This document shows, piece by piece, positions 42,469-50,840 of a stretch of DNA of 64,000 nucleotides (the stretch's first letter is position 1; each line of letters starts with the position of its first letter). A model generated the notes under the pieces. The model had not been told where the DNA came from. It was given only the letters and a program-made list of their open reading frames with translations, and searched no databases. Source of the stretch: Algivirga pacifica (lineage in GTDB: Bacteria > Bacteroidota > Bacteroidia > Cytophagales > Flammeovirgaceae); assembly GCF_039543525.1 (NCBI RefSeq), contig NZ_BAABJX010000065.1:74458-138457 (forward strand), given 5' to 3'. The position numbers and the translations under genes were made by a program.

Positions 42469-42501
42469 CCTCATTACAACCGCTAAATAATGAGGTTTTT
42501 T
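42469..42501 (+). terminator. Terminator after the lipoprotein gene
   Basis: CCTCATTA pairs with TAATGAGG over an 11-base loop and is followed by TTTTTT on the plus strand; it separates the lipoprotein from the restriction-modification module. Confidence 0.85.
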
Positions 42502-42527
42502 ACTCATAACTAATACCATTTTTTAAT

Positions 42528-43715
42528 ATGAATCCATTATTCATTCCTAATGATCAGGAAGAACAACTGATTGAAACCATACAGAAATACTGTAGAGAAG
42601 AGTTCTGTCTTATCCGTATGACCGAAACGATGCTTAAAAAAAGCATTATTGATGCCTCTGGAGAAATGAGAGATATTCTCAGGAATGGGCAAGTTGTCGA
42701 TTTCACTAATATGCCTCAAGGAGAAGAAGGTAGAAAATACTACGACACCGATATTATAGCACAAAGTAAAGTAGCAGAACAAAAAACCAGCTACTACCGC
42801 CCAAATACAAAAAAAGGTGATCCTCGATTCTGGCCTTCCCGTCTACCTCGTTATGCTCATGAAAATGATCTAATTTACTTTACCGTTTACGAAGGAAAAG
42901 TGGTAGCCATTCCATTGAGGGATGACCCCGAATTTGAGAATACGCTAAAGTCATATTTTGGTGAGCCCGAGACCATAGAGGACTATGTTGGCATGCTTAC
43001 CGAAATGATGAGAGATATTAAGGGGAAATGGATTGAAAGTGTCAGCCCTGATAAATCAAATCCAAGAGATGTAGGAGATACGTTAGAAAAAGCATTGGGA
43101 ATTCCAGTCAACAATCTCAAAAATGCTGACTTCATGGGAGAAGTCGAAATCAAGGCAAAGAGAGCTAATGCGAAAACAAAAGATACTCTATTTAGCAAAG
43201 TCCCTAACTGGAAAATTAGCCCTGTTTCTTCTGCTGTAGATATGATGCTTACTTATGGTTATGAAAGTGCCAAGCATCCTGGTTACCGTGACTTATATGT
43301 AACTGTTGGAAATACTCCCAATGCACAAGGGCTATTCCTTAAAAGTTTACCTGAGGAAACAATGCTTGCTCAAAAAGCAATACAAGGACAGGAAGAAAAA
43401 GATACTTGCTATTGGGAATATGAAACGTTAAAAAATACTCTTCATGAAAAACATCCTACAACCATTTGGGTGGTAGGGGAAGAAAAACGTATTAACGGAA
43501 AAATACATTTCCAATACAACAAGGTACAGTTAACAAAACAACCGATTTTCTCCCAATTTATCTCATTGATTGATCAAGGAATTATAACTTTTGACTGGAG
43601 AGGGAAAGTAAAACCTGACCGAACAAAATACCGTGACCATGGCCACGCCTTCCGCTTAAAATCTCCAAAAGATAGGAAGAAACTATTTGGGTCTGTAGAA
43701 GATCTTGAGCTATAA
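42528..43715 (+). CDS. MvaI/BcnI-family type II restriction endonuclease
   Basis: 395 residues. The central part carries the MvaI/BcnI-family landmarks: DVGDTLEKALGIPVNNLKNADFMGEVEIKAKRA, where the Asp and the E-x-K form the catalytic core, then KVPNWKISPVSSAVDMMLTYGYESAK. The N-terminal ~130 residues are an extra domain also common in this family. Known relatives cut CCWGG or CCSGG as monomers. The neighbouring C5 methyltransferase and Vsr nuclease suit the CCWGG type, but specificity here is unproven. It is followed 35 bases later by the GHKL ATPase gene. Confidence 0.8.
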   Translation: MNPLFIPNDQEEQLIETIQKYCREEFCLIRMTETMLKKSIIDASGEMRDILRNGQVVDFTNMPQGEEGRKYYDTDIIAQSKVAEQKTSYYRPNTKKGDPRFWPSRLPRYAHENDLIYFTVYEGKVVAIPLRDDPEFENTLKSYFGEPETIEDYVGMLTEMMRDIKGKWIESVSPDKSNPRDVGDTLEKALGIPVNNLKNADFMGEVEIKAKRANAKTKDTLFSKVPNWKISPVSSAVDMMLTYGYESAKHPGYRDLYVTVGNTPNAQGLFLKSLPEETMLAQKAIQGQEEKDTCYWEYETLKNTLHEKHPTTIWVVGEEKRINGKIHFQYNKVQLTKQPIFSQFISLIDQGIITFDWRGKVKPDRTKYRDHGHAFRLKSPKDRKKLFGSVEDLEL

Positions 43716-43750
43716 CTAAAACAATTATAAAAACTAACTAAACTACACAA

Positions 43751-45658
43751 ATGAAACAACTTGAAAATCTTATCCAGAAATTAGCCAACGATAAAGAATA
43801 CTGGAACTCTATCAATATTGACTTAGAAAGTCGCTCAGGAGAAATTCTTGCGAAAAATGTATATGAGAAGGACAGAGTAATTGCAGAACTTAATGCAAAC
43901 TCTTATGATGCAGATGCTACACTTGTTTGGAATATTTTAAATGTAGAGCAAGGGAATCTTACACTAAGATGCATTGATAATGGTACGGGAATGGCTAAAG
44001 ACGACCTTATTGATGAAAATGGAGTCTCAAAAATAAAATATGGATCATCTGATAAATACCCTTCACAAACAAGTCAAGCAGGCCGAAAGGTTCTTGGACA
44101 TTTCGGAGCAGCTTTATACTCTCCAGTTTCTTTAATTGAGGAAGGAGCCGATCAATTTTACACTATTATATCAAAAAAGAAATACTCAAAGCCTATTGTA
44201 GCTGTAATGAGAGTTAAAGGTGAGTACGTTTATCCTAATGTAGAAGAGCTAACGGACGAACAGTTTAAAAATGTGTTACCTTCTGAATGGGAATATCAGG
44301 AACAAGGAACCATAGTTATTATAAATAATTGTTTAAACAACTATGATCTTGGTGATGCATTTAATAACCTAAAATTCCTGAAAAAAGTAATACAACAAAC
44401 TAGCTTCTTGCCAATCAATAATGAATTTACAATTTACTTCAAAGGTAATTGTATTGATGATAAAGCTAGAAAAATCGACAACTATAACCCGGTATCCCTT
44501 CCATCTTATTCTCCTGAGTTTTGGCATAAACAAACAAACCTGTTTGATATCAATAACAGGTATGATTTATTCTTTACAAAAGAAAAAGGGTTCCGAAGCG
44601 AACACTTAAGAGGACTTTACTTCCGAGTAAATGGACGAATTATTGGACACAATTACATAGATGAACTCAATCTTACACATCCGAAATCTATTAGCGGACG
44701 AATTGCATGCTTTATTGATTTAGATGAACTGACATCTGAAATACAACTTAATAGAAATGGTATTTCTTCCACTCCAATAGGTAATGCCATATTAAAAGAG
44801 GTTCGTAGTAAGCTACTCGTAAAAGCAAAACAACTGAAGGATGGTCTTTATCCTCCTATTACAAAAAAAGATTCAGGGAATGGAGGAAACCAAGGGAATG
44901 GAGGAAACCAAGGGAATGGAGGAAGCCAAGGGAATGGAGGAAGCCAAGGGAATGGAGGAAACCAAGGGAATGGAGGAAGCCAAGGGAATGGAGGAAGCCA
45001 AGGGAATGGAGGAAGCCAAGGGAATGGAGGAAACCAAGGAAATGGAGGAAGCTCAAGGAATAATCACAAAAGTGAAAATCAAACCAAACGACTTAATGAT
45101 TTCATTGAAACATCAAGAAGAAGATTGCATTCCCCTAATCAAAAATTAATGGAACTAGGATTATCCTTCAAATATGATCCACAACAAGAAATAGAAGTTA
45201 TCGGTATAGCTTTCGAATTATGTAGTCATAACTTATTGCCTTTTTCTATCATTAGTCAATCTACCTTCCACAGTATAGATACAGTTATACAATGGATTCC
45301 AGAAAGTGTTCCTCCTCAAAGAAATCTAGTGTATGAAGACAGCTTTGATCTTGCGGAATTTAAACGAGAAGGACAAAAGTTTATCGAAACATCTCACAAA
45401 ACAGATGATAAATCCAAAGCTTACGAAAAGGAGCCCATTATTATATGTTGGAATCTAGTACTAAATAATTTTGAGCAAGATGCCCTCAAACATAAAGAGG
45501 CATTCGGTAATGATGTATATTTAGAAACTAACGAGCAAGAAGGCAGCATTTTCAGGTATACTATCATATTTAACGATGGTAAGAAAAGCTACAGGTGTCC
45601 TGTATTAGAACTAAGTAGTTATATTACCAGTCTATCTACAACCCTAGAAGAAGTCTAA
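43751..45658 (+). CDS. GHKL (MORC/MutL/Hsp90-like) ATPase of a restriction-modification module
   Basis: 635 residues. The N-terminal ATP-binding domain shows motif N ELNANSYDADA (residues ~48-58), motif G1 CIDNGTGM, and G2 GHFGAALYS. A second S5-like region follows (LRGLYFRVNGRIIGHNYIDELNLTHPKSISG, then IQLNRNGI). Residues ~376-436 are ten GNGG(N/S)Q units, a flexible linker. After that comes an unrecognised C-terminal domain. GHKL ATPases next to C5 methyltransferases and Vsr nucleases have been described as MORC relatives in restriction-modification loci. Here it likely senses or translocates unmodified DNA together with the nuclease. Confidence 0.75.
   Translation: MKQLENLIQKLANDKEYWNSINIDLESRSGEILAKNVYEKDRVIAELNANSYDADATLVWNILNVEQGNLTLRCIDNGTGMAKDDLIDENGVSKIKYGSSDKYPSQTSQAGRKVLGHFGAALYSPVSLIEEGADQFYTIISKKKYSKPIVAVMRVKGEYVYPNVEELTDEQFKNVLPSEWEYQEQGTIVIINNCLNNYDLGDAFNNLKFLKKVIQQTSFLPINNEFTIYFKGNCIDDKARKIDNYNPVSLPSYSPEFWHKQTNLFDINNRYDLFFTKEKGFRSEHLRGLYFRVNGRIIGHNYIDELNLTHPKSISGRIACFIDLDELTSEIQLNRNGISSTPIGNAILKEVRSKLLVKAKQLKDGLYPPITKKDSGNGGNQGNGGNQGNGGSQGNGGSQGNGGNQGNGGSQGNGGSQGNGGSQGNGGNQGNGGSSRNNHKSENQTKRLNDFIETSRRRLHSPNQKLMELGLSFKYDPQQEIEVIGIAFELCSHNLLPFSIISQSTFHSIDTVIQWIPESVPPQRNLVYEDSFDLAEFKREGQKFIETSHKTDDKSKAYEKEPIIICWNLVLNNFEQDALKHKEAFGNDVYLETNEQEGSIFRYTIIFNDGKKSYRCPVLELSSYITSLSTTLEEV
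44876..45055 (+). repeat. Ten tandem 18-bp repeats coding a GNGG(N/S)Q linker
   Basis: Ten copies of GGGAATGGAGGAARCCAA, where AAC and AGC alternate, encode Gly-Asn-Gly-Gly-(Asn/Ser)-Gln. The unit is a multiple of three, so gain or loss of copies would alter linker length without frameshift. The near-identity of units suggests recent slippage. Confidence 0.9.
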
Positions 45659-45721
45659 TTCTTAAAAAGCTGATCATTTTGGGTGAAGTTCCTACATGAT
45701 CTCGTAAATATACCTTCACTA

Positions 45722-45755
45722 CGTAATTATATTACGATGTAGACGCTTATCTTTG
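45722..45755 (+). promoter_or_regulatory. Methyltransferase promoter with overlapping palindrome
   Basis: A -7 box TATCTTTG (45748-45755) matches TAnnTTTG. The palindrome CGTAAT-TAT-ATTACG (45722-45736) covers its -33 region, where a regulator, perhaps the methyltransferase itself, could repress. It lies 75 bases before the GTG start. Confidence 0.5.
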
Positions 45756-45758
45756 CAC

Positions 45759-45793
45759 AATATAAACCAACCGCATCTTGGTTGGTTTATATT
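45759..45793 (+). promoter_or_regulatory. Perfect 14-bp hairpin in the methyltransferase 5' leader
   Basis: AATATAAACCAACC pairs with GGTTGGTTTATATT around a 7-base loop. There is no T-run, so it is not a terminator. It begins within a few bases of the likely transcription start and could stabilise the RNA or control translation. Confidence 0.5.
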
Positions 45794-45830
45794 TCAGGTT
45801 ACACCATCGTTGTCATAAAATTATAAACAA

Positions 45831-47414
45831 GTGAGACATATAGAGTTATTTGCAGGATGTGGCGGTTTATCATTGGGCCTTGAATCAGTAGGTTTTAATC
45901 TACTCTTTGCCAATGAATTATCACCCATGGCGGGAGAAACCTTTGCTTATAATTTCCTGAAGGAAAATCTTAGAAAGTTAGCGGAGCAAGGTAAAGAAGC
46001 CTCTTCTACTTTCTGGTTGAATAGTCTACACCCTAAAAACGACCTTTCCAATAGGCTAAGAGAGAATCCAAAACTTGCTCCAGTAAATGATGGTCATAAT
46101 GACTTGTCAGATCTTACGACTATCCCAAAAGATAGTCTCGTGATAGGTAATATTATTCATCTAAATAACTTCTTGGAACAGCACCCTCACATCCTTGAAG
46201 GCATTAGGTCGCAATGTGACAACAATGAAGTGGATCTTGTCTCTGGTGGACCTCCTTGTCAAAGCTTTAGCATGGCAGGTCTAAGACAACTGAATAATGA
46301 CCGTAACCAACTTCCTTGGGAGTTTGCCCGTTTTGTTCGAATGGTTCAACCAAGAACAGTGATTCTTGAAAACGTATCGGGTATCCTGAAAGCTTTCAAT
46401 GATCAAGGAAAACAATTCTTTGCCTGGTTTGAGGTAGCCAAGGCCTTTGCTGAAATCGATTATATCCCGATCTGTTTACACATTAACTCGAAGTATGTAG
46501 GTGTAGGACAAAGTAGACCTCGCTACATCATGATTGGTATTCGACACGATGTAGCCCAAGAGCTACAAGCTAAGGTCACCAACGAACTGGAGCAAGAACT
46601 ACTAGTCAACTCCTTTGATTTACACACAAGCGTCAGAGAGGCTGGCGTAGAAAATGTCCTTTATGGAGATCTTAAGTACTACGATGTAGAGAAAAATAAG
46701 GAGTACTTCCAAGGTACTTTCTTGGCTCCACTACTAAAGGTCAAAAATGGTCAATTCACTTCCGTTGAAAATGCCATTGACGATCTAAGAGGACAAGAAG
46801 TATTGCCAAGTGAATTTGTCAACAAGATAAATACCATCTTGGGAGAAAGAAAGAATAAAGAAGTAAATCTAAACGGGGAAATCCCTAACCACGAGCTTAG
46901 AAGAAATGGATTAACTGCCAAGAAACGATTCAGACTATATCAAGTTGTGGCTAACAATTCAGCATTAAAGCGAGCAGTTAATGCATACCTTAGAAATCCC
47001 GAAGCCAATCCGCTAAAGGAGGAGTTCGTTGAAGAGCTACTTACCTTTGACTTCCTAAACGATCAAGAAGAGTATGTTACTTTCAAAAACAGGGAAGGCA
47101 TTGAAAATTACCTCCAAGGAATGTTGACCAAAAAGCAGACTCAAAAAGCCTTAATCGCTACTGAGCCTGCAGCGACAGCATTATCCATTCCGGATGATGT
47201 ATGCCATTACCACCATGATCAATTACGAACGCTAACGGTGAGGGAAATGGCTAGGATACAATCATTCCCTGATTGGTTTGAATTTCGCTCTAAAGTCACT
47301 ACTGGAGGACAAATGAGAAAATTTGAAGTCCCACAGTATACCCAAGTAGGTAATGCAGTACCTCCACTACTAGGACAAGCATTAGGGGAAATCATTCATA
47401 ATATCTTGGATTAA
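45831..47414 (+). CDS. C5-cytosine DNA methyltransferase
   Basis: 527 residues from a GTG start. Motif I is HIELFAGCGGLSLGLESVGF, motif IV SGGPPCQSFSMAG with the catalytic Cys, motif VI VILENVSGI. Motif VIII is QSRPRYIMIGIR, and motifs IX-X read LTVREMARIQSFPDWFEF and YTQVGNAVPPLLGQALGE. A large ~180-residue insertion lies between motifs VIII and IX, the usual place of the target-recognition domain. It is the protective partner of the MvaI/BcnI-type nuclease. A terminator follows. Vsr downstream suggests methylation that creates deamination-prone CCWGG-like sites. Confidence 0.9.
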   Translation: MRHIELFAGCGGLSLGLESVGFNLLFANELSPMAGETFAYNFLKENLRKLAEQGKEASSTFWLNSLHPKNDLSNRLRENPKLAPVNDGHNDLSDLTTIPKDSLVIGNIIHLNNFLEQHPHILEGIRSQCDNNEVDLVSGGPPCQSFSMAGLRQLNNDRNQLPWEFARFVRMVQPRTVILENVSGILKAFNDQGKQFFAWFEVAKAFAEIDYIPICLHINSKYVGVGQSRPRYIMIGIRHDVAQELQAKVTNELEQELLVNSFDLHTSVREAGVENVLYGDLKYYDVEKNKEYFQGTFLAPLLKVKNGQFTSVENAIDDLRGQEVLPSEFVNKINTILGERKNKEVNLNGEIPNHELRRNGLTAKKRFRLYQVVANNSALKRAVNAYLRNPEANPLKEEFVEELLTFDFLNDQEEYVTFKNREGIENYLQGMLTKKQTQKALIATEPAATALSIPDDVCHYHHDQLRTLTVREMARIQSFPDWFEFRSKVTTGGQMRKFEVPQYTQVGNAVPPLLGQALGEIIHNILD

Positions 47415-47425
47415 AGAAATTTTAG

Positions 47426-47461
47426 AGGCCATGGGAATCATTCCTTTGGCCTATTTTTTTC
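47426..47461 (+). terminator. Terminator after the methyltransferase gene
   Basis: AGGCCA/TGGCCT with an inner GGGAA/TTCC pairing is followed by A and seven T. It means Vsr is made from its own promoter or by read-through. Confidence 0.8.
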
Positions 47462-47550
47462 TTAAGTAATAGCTGTTCTGCCCCTATTTCAATTATTAAT
47501 TCTCAACATATGTTAGATTAGTAAAAACTAAAGGCAACGAACAACAAGGA

Positions 47551-48042
47551 ATGGCTGAAAGTAGAGAGAAGAAAATGCGTAGTAAAATTATGGCGAGTAT
47601 CAAAAGTAAAAATACCCGCCCAGAACTCATTGTGCGTAGATATCTACATACACATGGCTTTCGCTACAACCTCCACGGAAAATACAAGGGAAAACGTTTG
47701 CCGGGAAAACCTGATATTGTTCTCCCTAAATACAATACGGTCATATTTATTCACGGCTGCTTTTGGCATGGGCATCAAAACTGCCAGTATTTCAAAATGC
47801 CTAGAACCAATACTGACTTCTGGAGAAGTAAAATCACCCGTAATCGAGCCAATGACCTTGACCACAAAATTGACCTCCTTCGAAAAGGGTGGAATGTAAT
47901 CACCATATGGGAATGCCAAATCCGATATAACAAAGATTTGAGACAACGAGTCCTCAAACAACTCGATCATATTATTCATAACATCAAGGCTATTCAATCT
48001 TTATCACCTGACCATCCAAGAGAGCTTTTACAAATCGTCTAA
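47551..48042 (+). CDS. vsr: Very short patch repair endonuclease
   Basis: 163 residues of typical length. Family landmarks are MRSKIMASIKSKNTRPELIVRRYL, KRLPGKPDIVLPKYNTVIFIHGCFWHGHQNC with the catalytic Asp and zinc-binding residues, and W-x-x-KI-x-RN-x-x-ND followed by GWNVITIWECQ. It nicks 5' of T:G mismatches created by deamination of 5-methylcytosine, limiting the mutagenic cost of the adjacent methyltransferase. Its 3' end overlaps the convergent integrase gene by 15 bases. Confidence 0.92.
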   Translation: MAESREKKMRSKIMASIKSKNTRPELIVRRYLHTHGFRYNLHGKYKGKRLPGKPDIVLPKYNTVIFIHGCFWHGHQNCQYFKMPRTNTDFWRSKITRNRANDLDHKIDLLRKGWNVITIWECQIRYNKDLRQRVLKQLDHIIHNIKAIQSLSPDHPRELLQIV

Positions 48043-49062
48043 CCTCCCAATCGCCTCCTCCCGCTTCGAATTCACCACCTTCGCATACTTCAACGTACTG
48101 CTCAAGTTCTTATGCCCTAACAACTCCTTCACCGTATAAATATCCACGCCTTGTGTCATCAATAAAGTCGCAAAGGTATGGCGACCACAGTGAATGGATA
48201 GGTTCTTCTGAATGCCATTAGCAACCACCCAGTTCTTGATTTTATCGTTCAGGTTCTTTCGGTGAGTAATCTTAAATGGCTTCCCGTAACCGGGATTCTC
48301 TCCCAGGTATTCCTTTGCCTTCTGAGAAAGGGGAATCACTACTACCTCTTTCGTTTTCTGTTGCCGCTTCATAATCTTATCGTCCCTAATGTCATCCCAT
48401 TCCAGGGTTTCCAGATCAGATACTCTCAGCCCCGTAAAACAGGTAAAGAGAAAAATACGCTTCACATCTGGCCATGGGCAATCTGCCTCTATCAAACACT
48501 TTAACTCTTCTCGCTCCAGGTATTCGATAGCTGTTTCTGTACTTCTTTGCTTGTCCACACGGGGACAAGGGTTGGTCGCCATTAATCCTTTCTTTACGCC
48601 ATAGTTCAATAAGATATTGAGACGACTGTAAACGGTATTGGCCGCATTGATCGACATACGATCATACAAGTACTCCAAAAAGTCTTCGCATTCCCTTACC
48701 GAAAAGTCCATCACCACGGGATCATACTTGATACAATCCTGCAGTTTCTTATGCATATCAATAAAGGCCATCTGGGTATTGGGATTCTTTTTGCTTTCCA
48801 GGAATAAACTGAGTAGTTGAGAAACTCTAAGCATACTGCTCTGCTCTCCCGCTCCAGCCATCATCATTTTCTCTTGTTCCAGCATGACGTTTTCTGCCAG
48901 TATCCGGGTCTTCTTATTATGCTGTCTTTCCTGTAGATTCTTAGGGTTATCAAAAAGAAACATGCCCATGCTTCTCTTCCACCTTTTTCCTTTGTGCTGG
49001 TAAATGAGGTATAAGGATATTTTTCCATTTTTGATCGGTCTTTCTAAAATGCGGAGTTTCAT
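48028..49062 (-). CDS. Tyrosine-type site-specific integrase
   Basis: 344 residues. An arm-binding N-terminal ~90 residues and a SAM-like core-binding domain (LSLFLESKKNPNTQMAFIDMHKKL) precede the catalytic domain. Catalytic residues: R in FTCFTGLRVSDLETLEW, K in the KMRQQKTKEV-like strand, H-x-x-R in LSIHCGRHTFATLLMTQG, H in ELLGHKNLSSTLKYAKV, with Tyr in TLKYAK. It belongs to the Bacteroidota phage/transposon integrase group. Five phased CGTGGG repeats lie just upstream. It integrates and excises the element. Confidence 0.92.
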   Translation of the reverse strand: MKLRILERPIKNGKISLYLIYQHKGKRWKRSMGMFLFDNPKNLQERQHNKKTRILAENVMLEQEKMMMAGAGEQSSMLRVSQLLSLFLESKKNPNTQMAFIDMHKKLQDCIKYDPVVMDFSVRECEDFLEYLYDRMSINAANTVYSRLNILLNYGVKKGLMATNPCPRVDKQRSTETAIEYLEREELKCLIEADCPWPDVKRIFLFTCFTGLRVSDLETLEWDDIRDDKIMKRQQKTKEVVVIPLSQKAKEYLGENPGYGKPFKITHRKNLNDKIKNWVVANGIQKNLSIHCGRHTFATLLMTQGVDIYTVKELLGHKNLSSTLKYAKVVNSKREEAIGRLDDL

Positions 49063-49090
49063 AGTTGAAAGCGTTTTTTATTAGGGGTTT

Positions 49091-49166
49091 CGTGGGTCAT
49101 TTTACGGTTTTTCGTGGGCCCTCCGTGGGACACTTTTTGGGGTTTCGTGGGACACTCGTGGGTCAC
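49091..49166. repeat. Five CGTGGG repeats phased on 11 bp upstream of the integrase
   Basis: CGTGGG followed by TCA, CCC, ACA, ACA and TCA begins at 49091, 49113, 49124, 49146 and 49157. The spacings are 22, 11, 22 and 11, all multiples of 11. Direct repeats on one face of the helix just outside int resemble integrase arm-type sites or iterons. Confidence 0.75.
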
Positions 49167-49261
49167 TTTGTAATAAAAGTATGATAAATTGTTTAAAAAT
49201 AAAACAATATTAACATCATAATGATCAATTAATAATCATTTTTAGATTTTATATAAACACA

Positions 49262-49300
49262 AAAAACCACCTCTACACTATCGTAAAGCCGGTTTTTAGG
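49262..49300. terminator. Hairpin with T-runs on both sides near the prophage/host junction
   Basis: On the minus strand AAACC and GGTTT enclose CTTTAC/GTAGAG with a short loop, followed by TTTTTT. The plus strand also has GGTTTTT. It probably backs up the leuA terminator or belongs to the right prophage end. Confidence 0.5.
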
Positions 49301-49333
49301 GATAAAAAAGAAAAGGCCCCCACAGGAGACCTT
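49301..49333 (-). terminator. Terminator downstream of leuA
   Basis: On the minus strand AAGGTCTCC pairs (with G-U pairs) with GGGGGCCTT over a TGT loop and is followed by TTCTTTTTTAT. It ends leuA transcription, 145 bases after the stop. Confidence 0.7.
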
Positions 49334-49477
49334 ATCTTACCACATACTAACCATATATAAACACATATAAACGTGTTGTCTTGTATATTCCCATACAAGA
49401 CTGGAGACGAGCTCCAATGTTTTTACTCTATAAAAGAGTCTTTTATTTCTATATTGTAATGCCTATGAAGGCTTATT

Positions 49478-50635
49478 TTATGACTTTACTTTCATTGATT
49501 CCATCAATTGGTGTAAATGCTCATTCTCGATGATGGAAATACGATCGGCCATGTTCAAGAACTCCTGATAGGCTGCATTTAAGATTTCAGTTTCTAAGTC
49601 AAATCCTAAGCCTTTCAATTTGTAATGTAAAGCCGCCCTTCCACTTCTTGCTGTCAGAACGATAGAAGAAGCGCTTACGCCTACTTCTTCTGGAGCAATG
49701 ATCTCGTAGTTGTCGCGATTCTTGATCACTCCATCCTGATGGATTCCTGATGAGTGAGAGAATGCATTTGATCCTACGATCGCTTTGTTTGGCTGTACAG
49801 GCATATGCATAGTCGTTGAGACTAGGTTACTTAGGGAATGTAATTTCTCTGTCTGTATCCCTGTCTGATAATCCAACCAATTATGTTTTTTCATGGCCAT
49901 GACGACTTCTTCCAAAGAAGTATTTCCTGCACGCTCTCCGATACCGTTGATCGTACATTCGATTTGTCTTGCGCCGTTTTGAACGCCTGTAATGGAGTTG
50001 GCTGTTGCCATTCCCAAATCGTTGTGACAGTGGGTAGAAATGATCGCCTTGTCGATATTCTTTACGTTATCTCGAAGGTATTTGATCTTCTTTCCATACT
50101 CCTCAGGAATACAATATCCTGTGGTATCAGGGATATTCACTACCGTTGCACCCGCCGCAATCATGGCTTCCACTACTTGTGCCAGGTACTCATTGTCCGT
50201 TCTACCGGCATCCTCCGCATAAAACTCTACGTCTTCTACGTATTTCTTAGCAAGCTTCACTGCTCTTACTCCGTGCTCAATCACTTGTTCTCTGGTCATC
50301 TTCAGCTTTGTAAACACATGCTGATCTGATGTCCCTAGTCCTGTATGTATTCTAGGGCGAGCCGCATATTGTAATGCCTCTGCCGCTACTTCAATATCTT
50401 TCTGAACCGCTCTGGTCAATCCACAAATCGTTGGACGTTTGATTTCCTTTGCCAATAGACTTACCGCCTCGAAGTCTCCTGGCGATGATACTGGAAAACC
50501 GGCCTCGATGATATCCACCCCGAGTTCCTCTAGCGCCTTGGCAATAGTCAATTTCTGCTGTGTATTCAAACGACATCCGGGCACTTGTTCCCCATCCCTA
50601 AGGGTAGTATCAAAAATATAAACCTTATTATCCAT
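49478..50635 (-). CDS. leuA: 2-isopropylmalate synthase, short form
   Basis: 385 residues. The catalytic HMGL-like TIM barrel is complete: IFDTTLRDGEQVPGCRL, HCHNDLGMATANS for the metal, NGIGERAGNTSLEEVVMAM, and the Gly-rich FSHSSGIHQDG loop. The C-terminal leucine-binding regulatory domain of the ~510-residue enzyme is absent. Short forms occur normally in Bacteroidota, so this is not a truncation. It condenses acetyl-CoA with 2-oxoisovalerate, the first step of leucine synthesis. Loss of the regulatory domain predicts weak or no feedback inhibition. A related acyl-CoA condensing enzyme (for example citramalate synthase) cannot be fully excluded. Confidence 0.85.
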   Translation of the reverse strand: MDNKVYIFDTTLRDGEQVPGCRLNTQQKLTIAKALEELGVDIIEAGFPVSSPGDFEAVSLLAKEIKRPTICGLTRAVQKDIEVAAEALQYAARPRIHTGLGTSDQHVFTKLKMTREQVIEHGVRAVKLAKKYVEDVEFYAEDAGRTDNEYLAQVVEAMIAAGATVVNIPDTTGYCIPEEYGKKIKYLRDNVKNIDKAIISTHCHNDLGMATANSITGVQNGARQIECTINGIGERAGNTSLEEVVMAMKKHNWLDYQTGIQTEKLHSLSNLVSTTMHMPVQPNKAIVGSNAFSHSSGIHQDGVIKNRDNYEIIAPEEVGVSASSIVLTARSGRAALHYKLKGLGFDLETEILNAAYQEFLNMADRISIIENEHLHQLMESMKVKS

Positions 50636-50840
50636 AGTCTAGGCTAGTTTAGTTGACGCAAACAATAATATTCTAAAATTACTTCAATTGGTAAAATTAA
50701 ACCTTAGCACCAAAACTATATTTGTGGATAATATTTTAAAAATTAAAAAAATATGTATTTACGACTTCTACAGTTCCAATATAGACTGTAAAAATGTAAA
50801 TTACCACATTTAGAGGATAATTTAAGGAATTAATATTACG

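Larger units (their letters stand above)
12160..49170. mobile_element. Integrated temperate virus/phage-like element (approximate limits)
   Basis: The element is defined by the late lysis and structural operon (12246-28373), the repressor/early-operon switch (33524-39560) and the tyrosine integrase (48028-49062). Between these lie IS66, a helicase gene and a restriction-modification island. Structural-module DNA looks visibly more GC-rich than the AT-rich cargo, which gives a mosaic appearance. Terminase, portal, major tail and tape-measure genes are absent, while many small single-span membrane proteins are present. That argues for a tailless, membrane-containing virion. Limits are approximate: the left end lies between 11.83 and 12.25 kb, the right end between 49.07 and about 49.3 kb. 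Confidence 0.75.

Noticed and set aside
44876..45055. CRISPR array
   Set aside because: The repeats are contiguous 18-mers without spacers, inside a coding frame.
44841..45149. Alternative-frame protein of GMEE(T/A)K repeats across the ATPase minisatellite
   Set aside because: It is produced simply by the tandem 18-bp repeats in another reading frame; no start context or family.
12221..49219. Shared 9-mer TAACATCAT at 12221-12229 and 49211-49219 as attachment core
   Set aside because: The position is attractive, but a 9-base match between two ~400-base AT-rich stretches is expected by chance, and flanking bases do not extend it.
49478..50635. leuA truncated by prophage integration
   Set aside because: The catalytic domain is complete, the stop is followed by a normal terminator, and short LeuA forms are usual in Bacteroidota.
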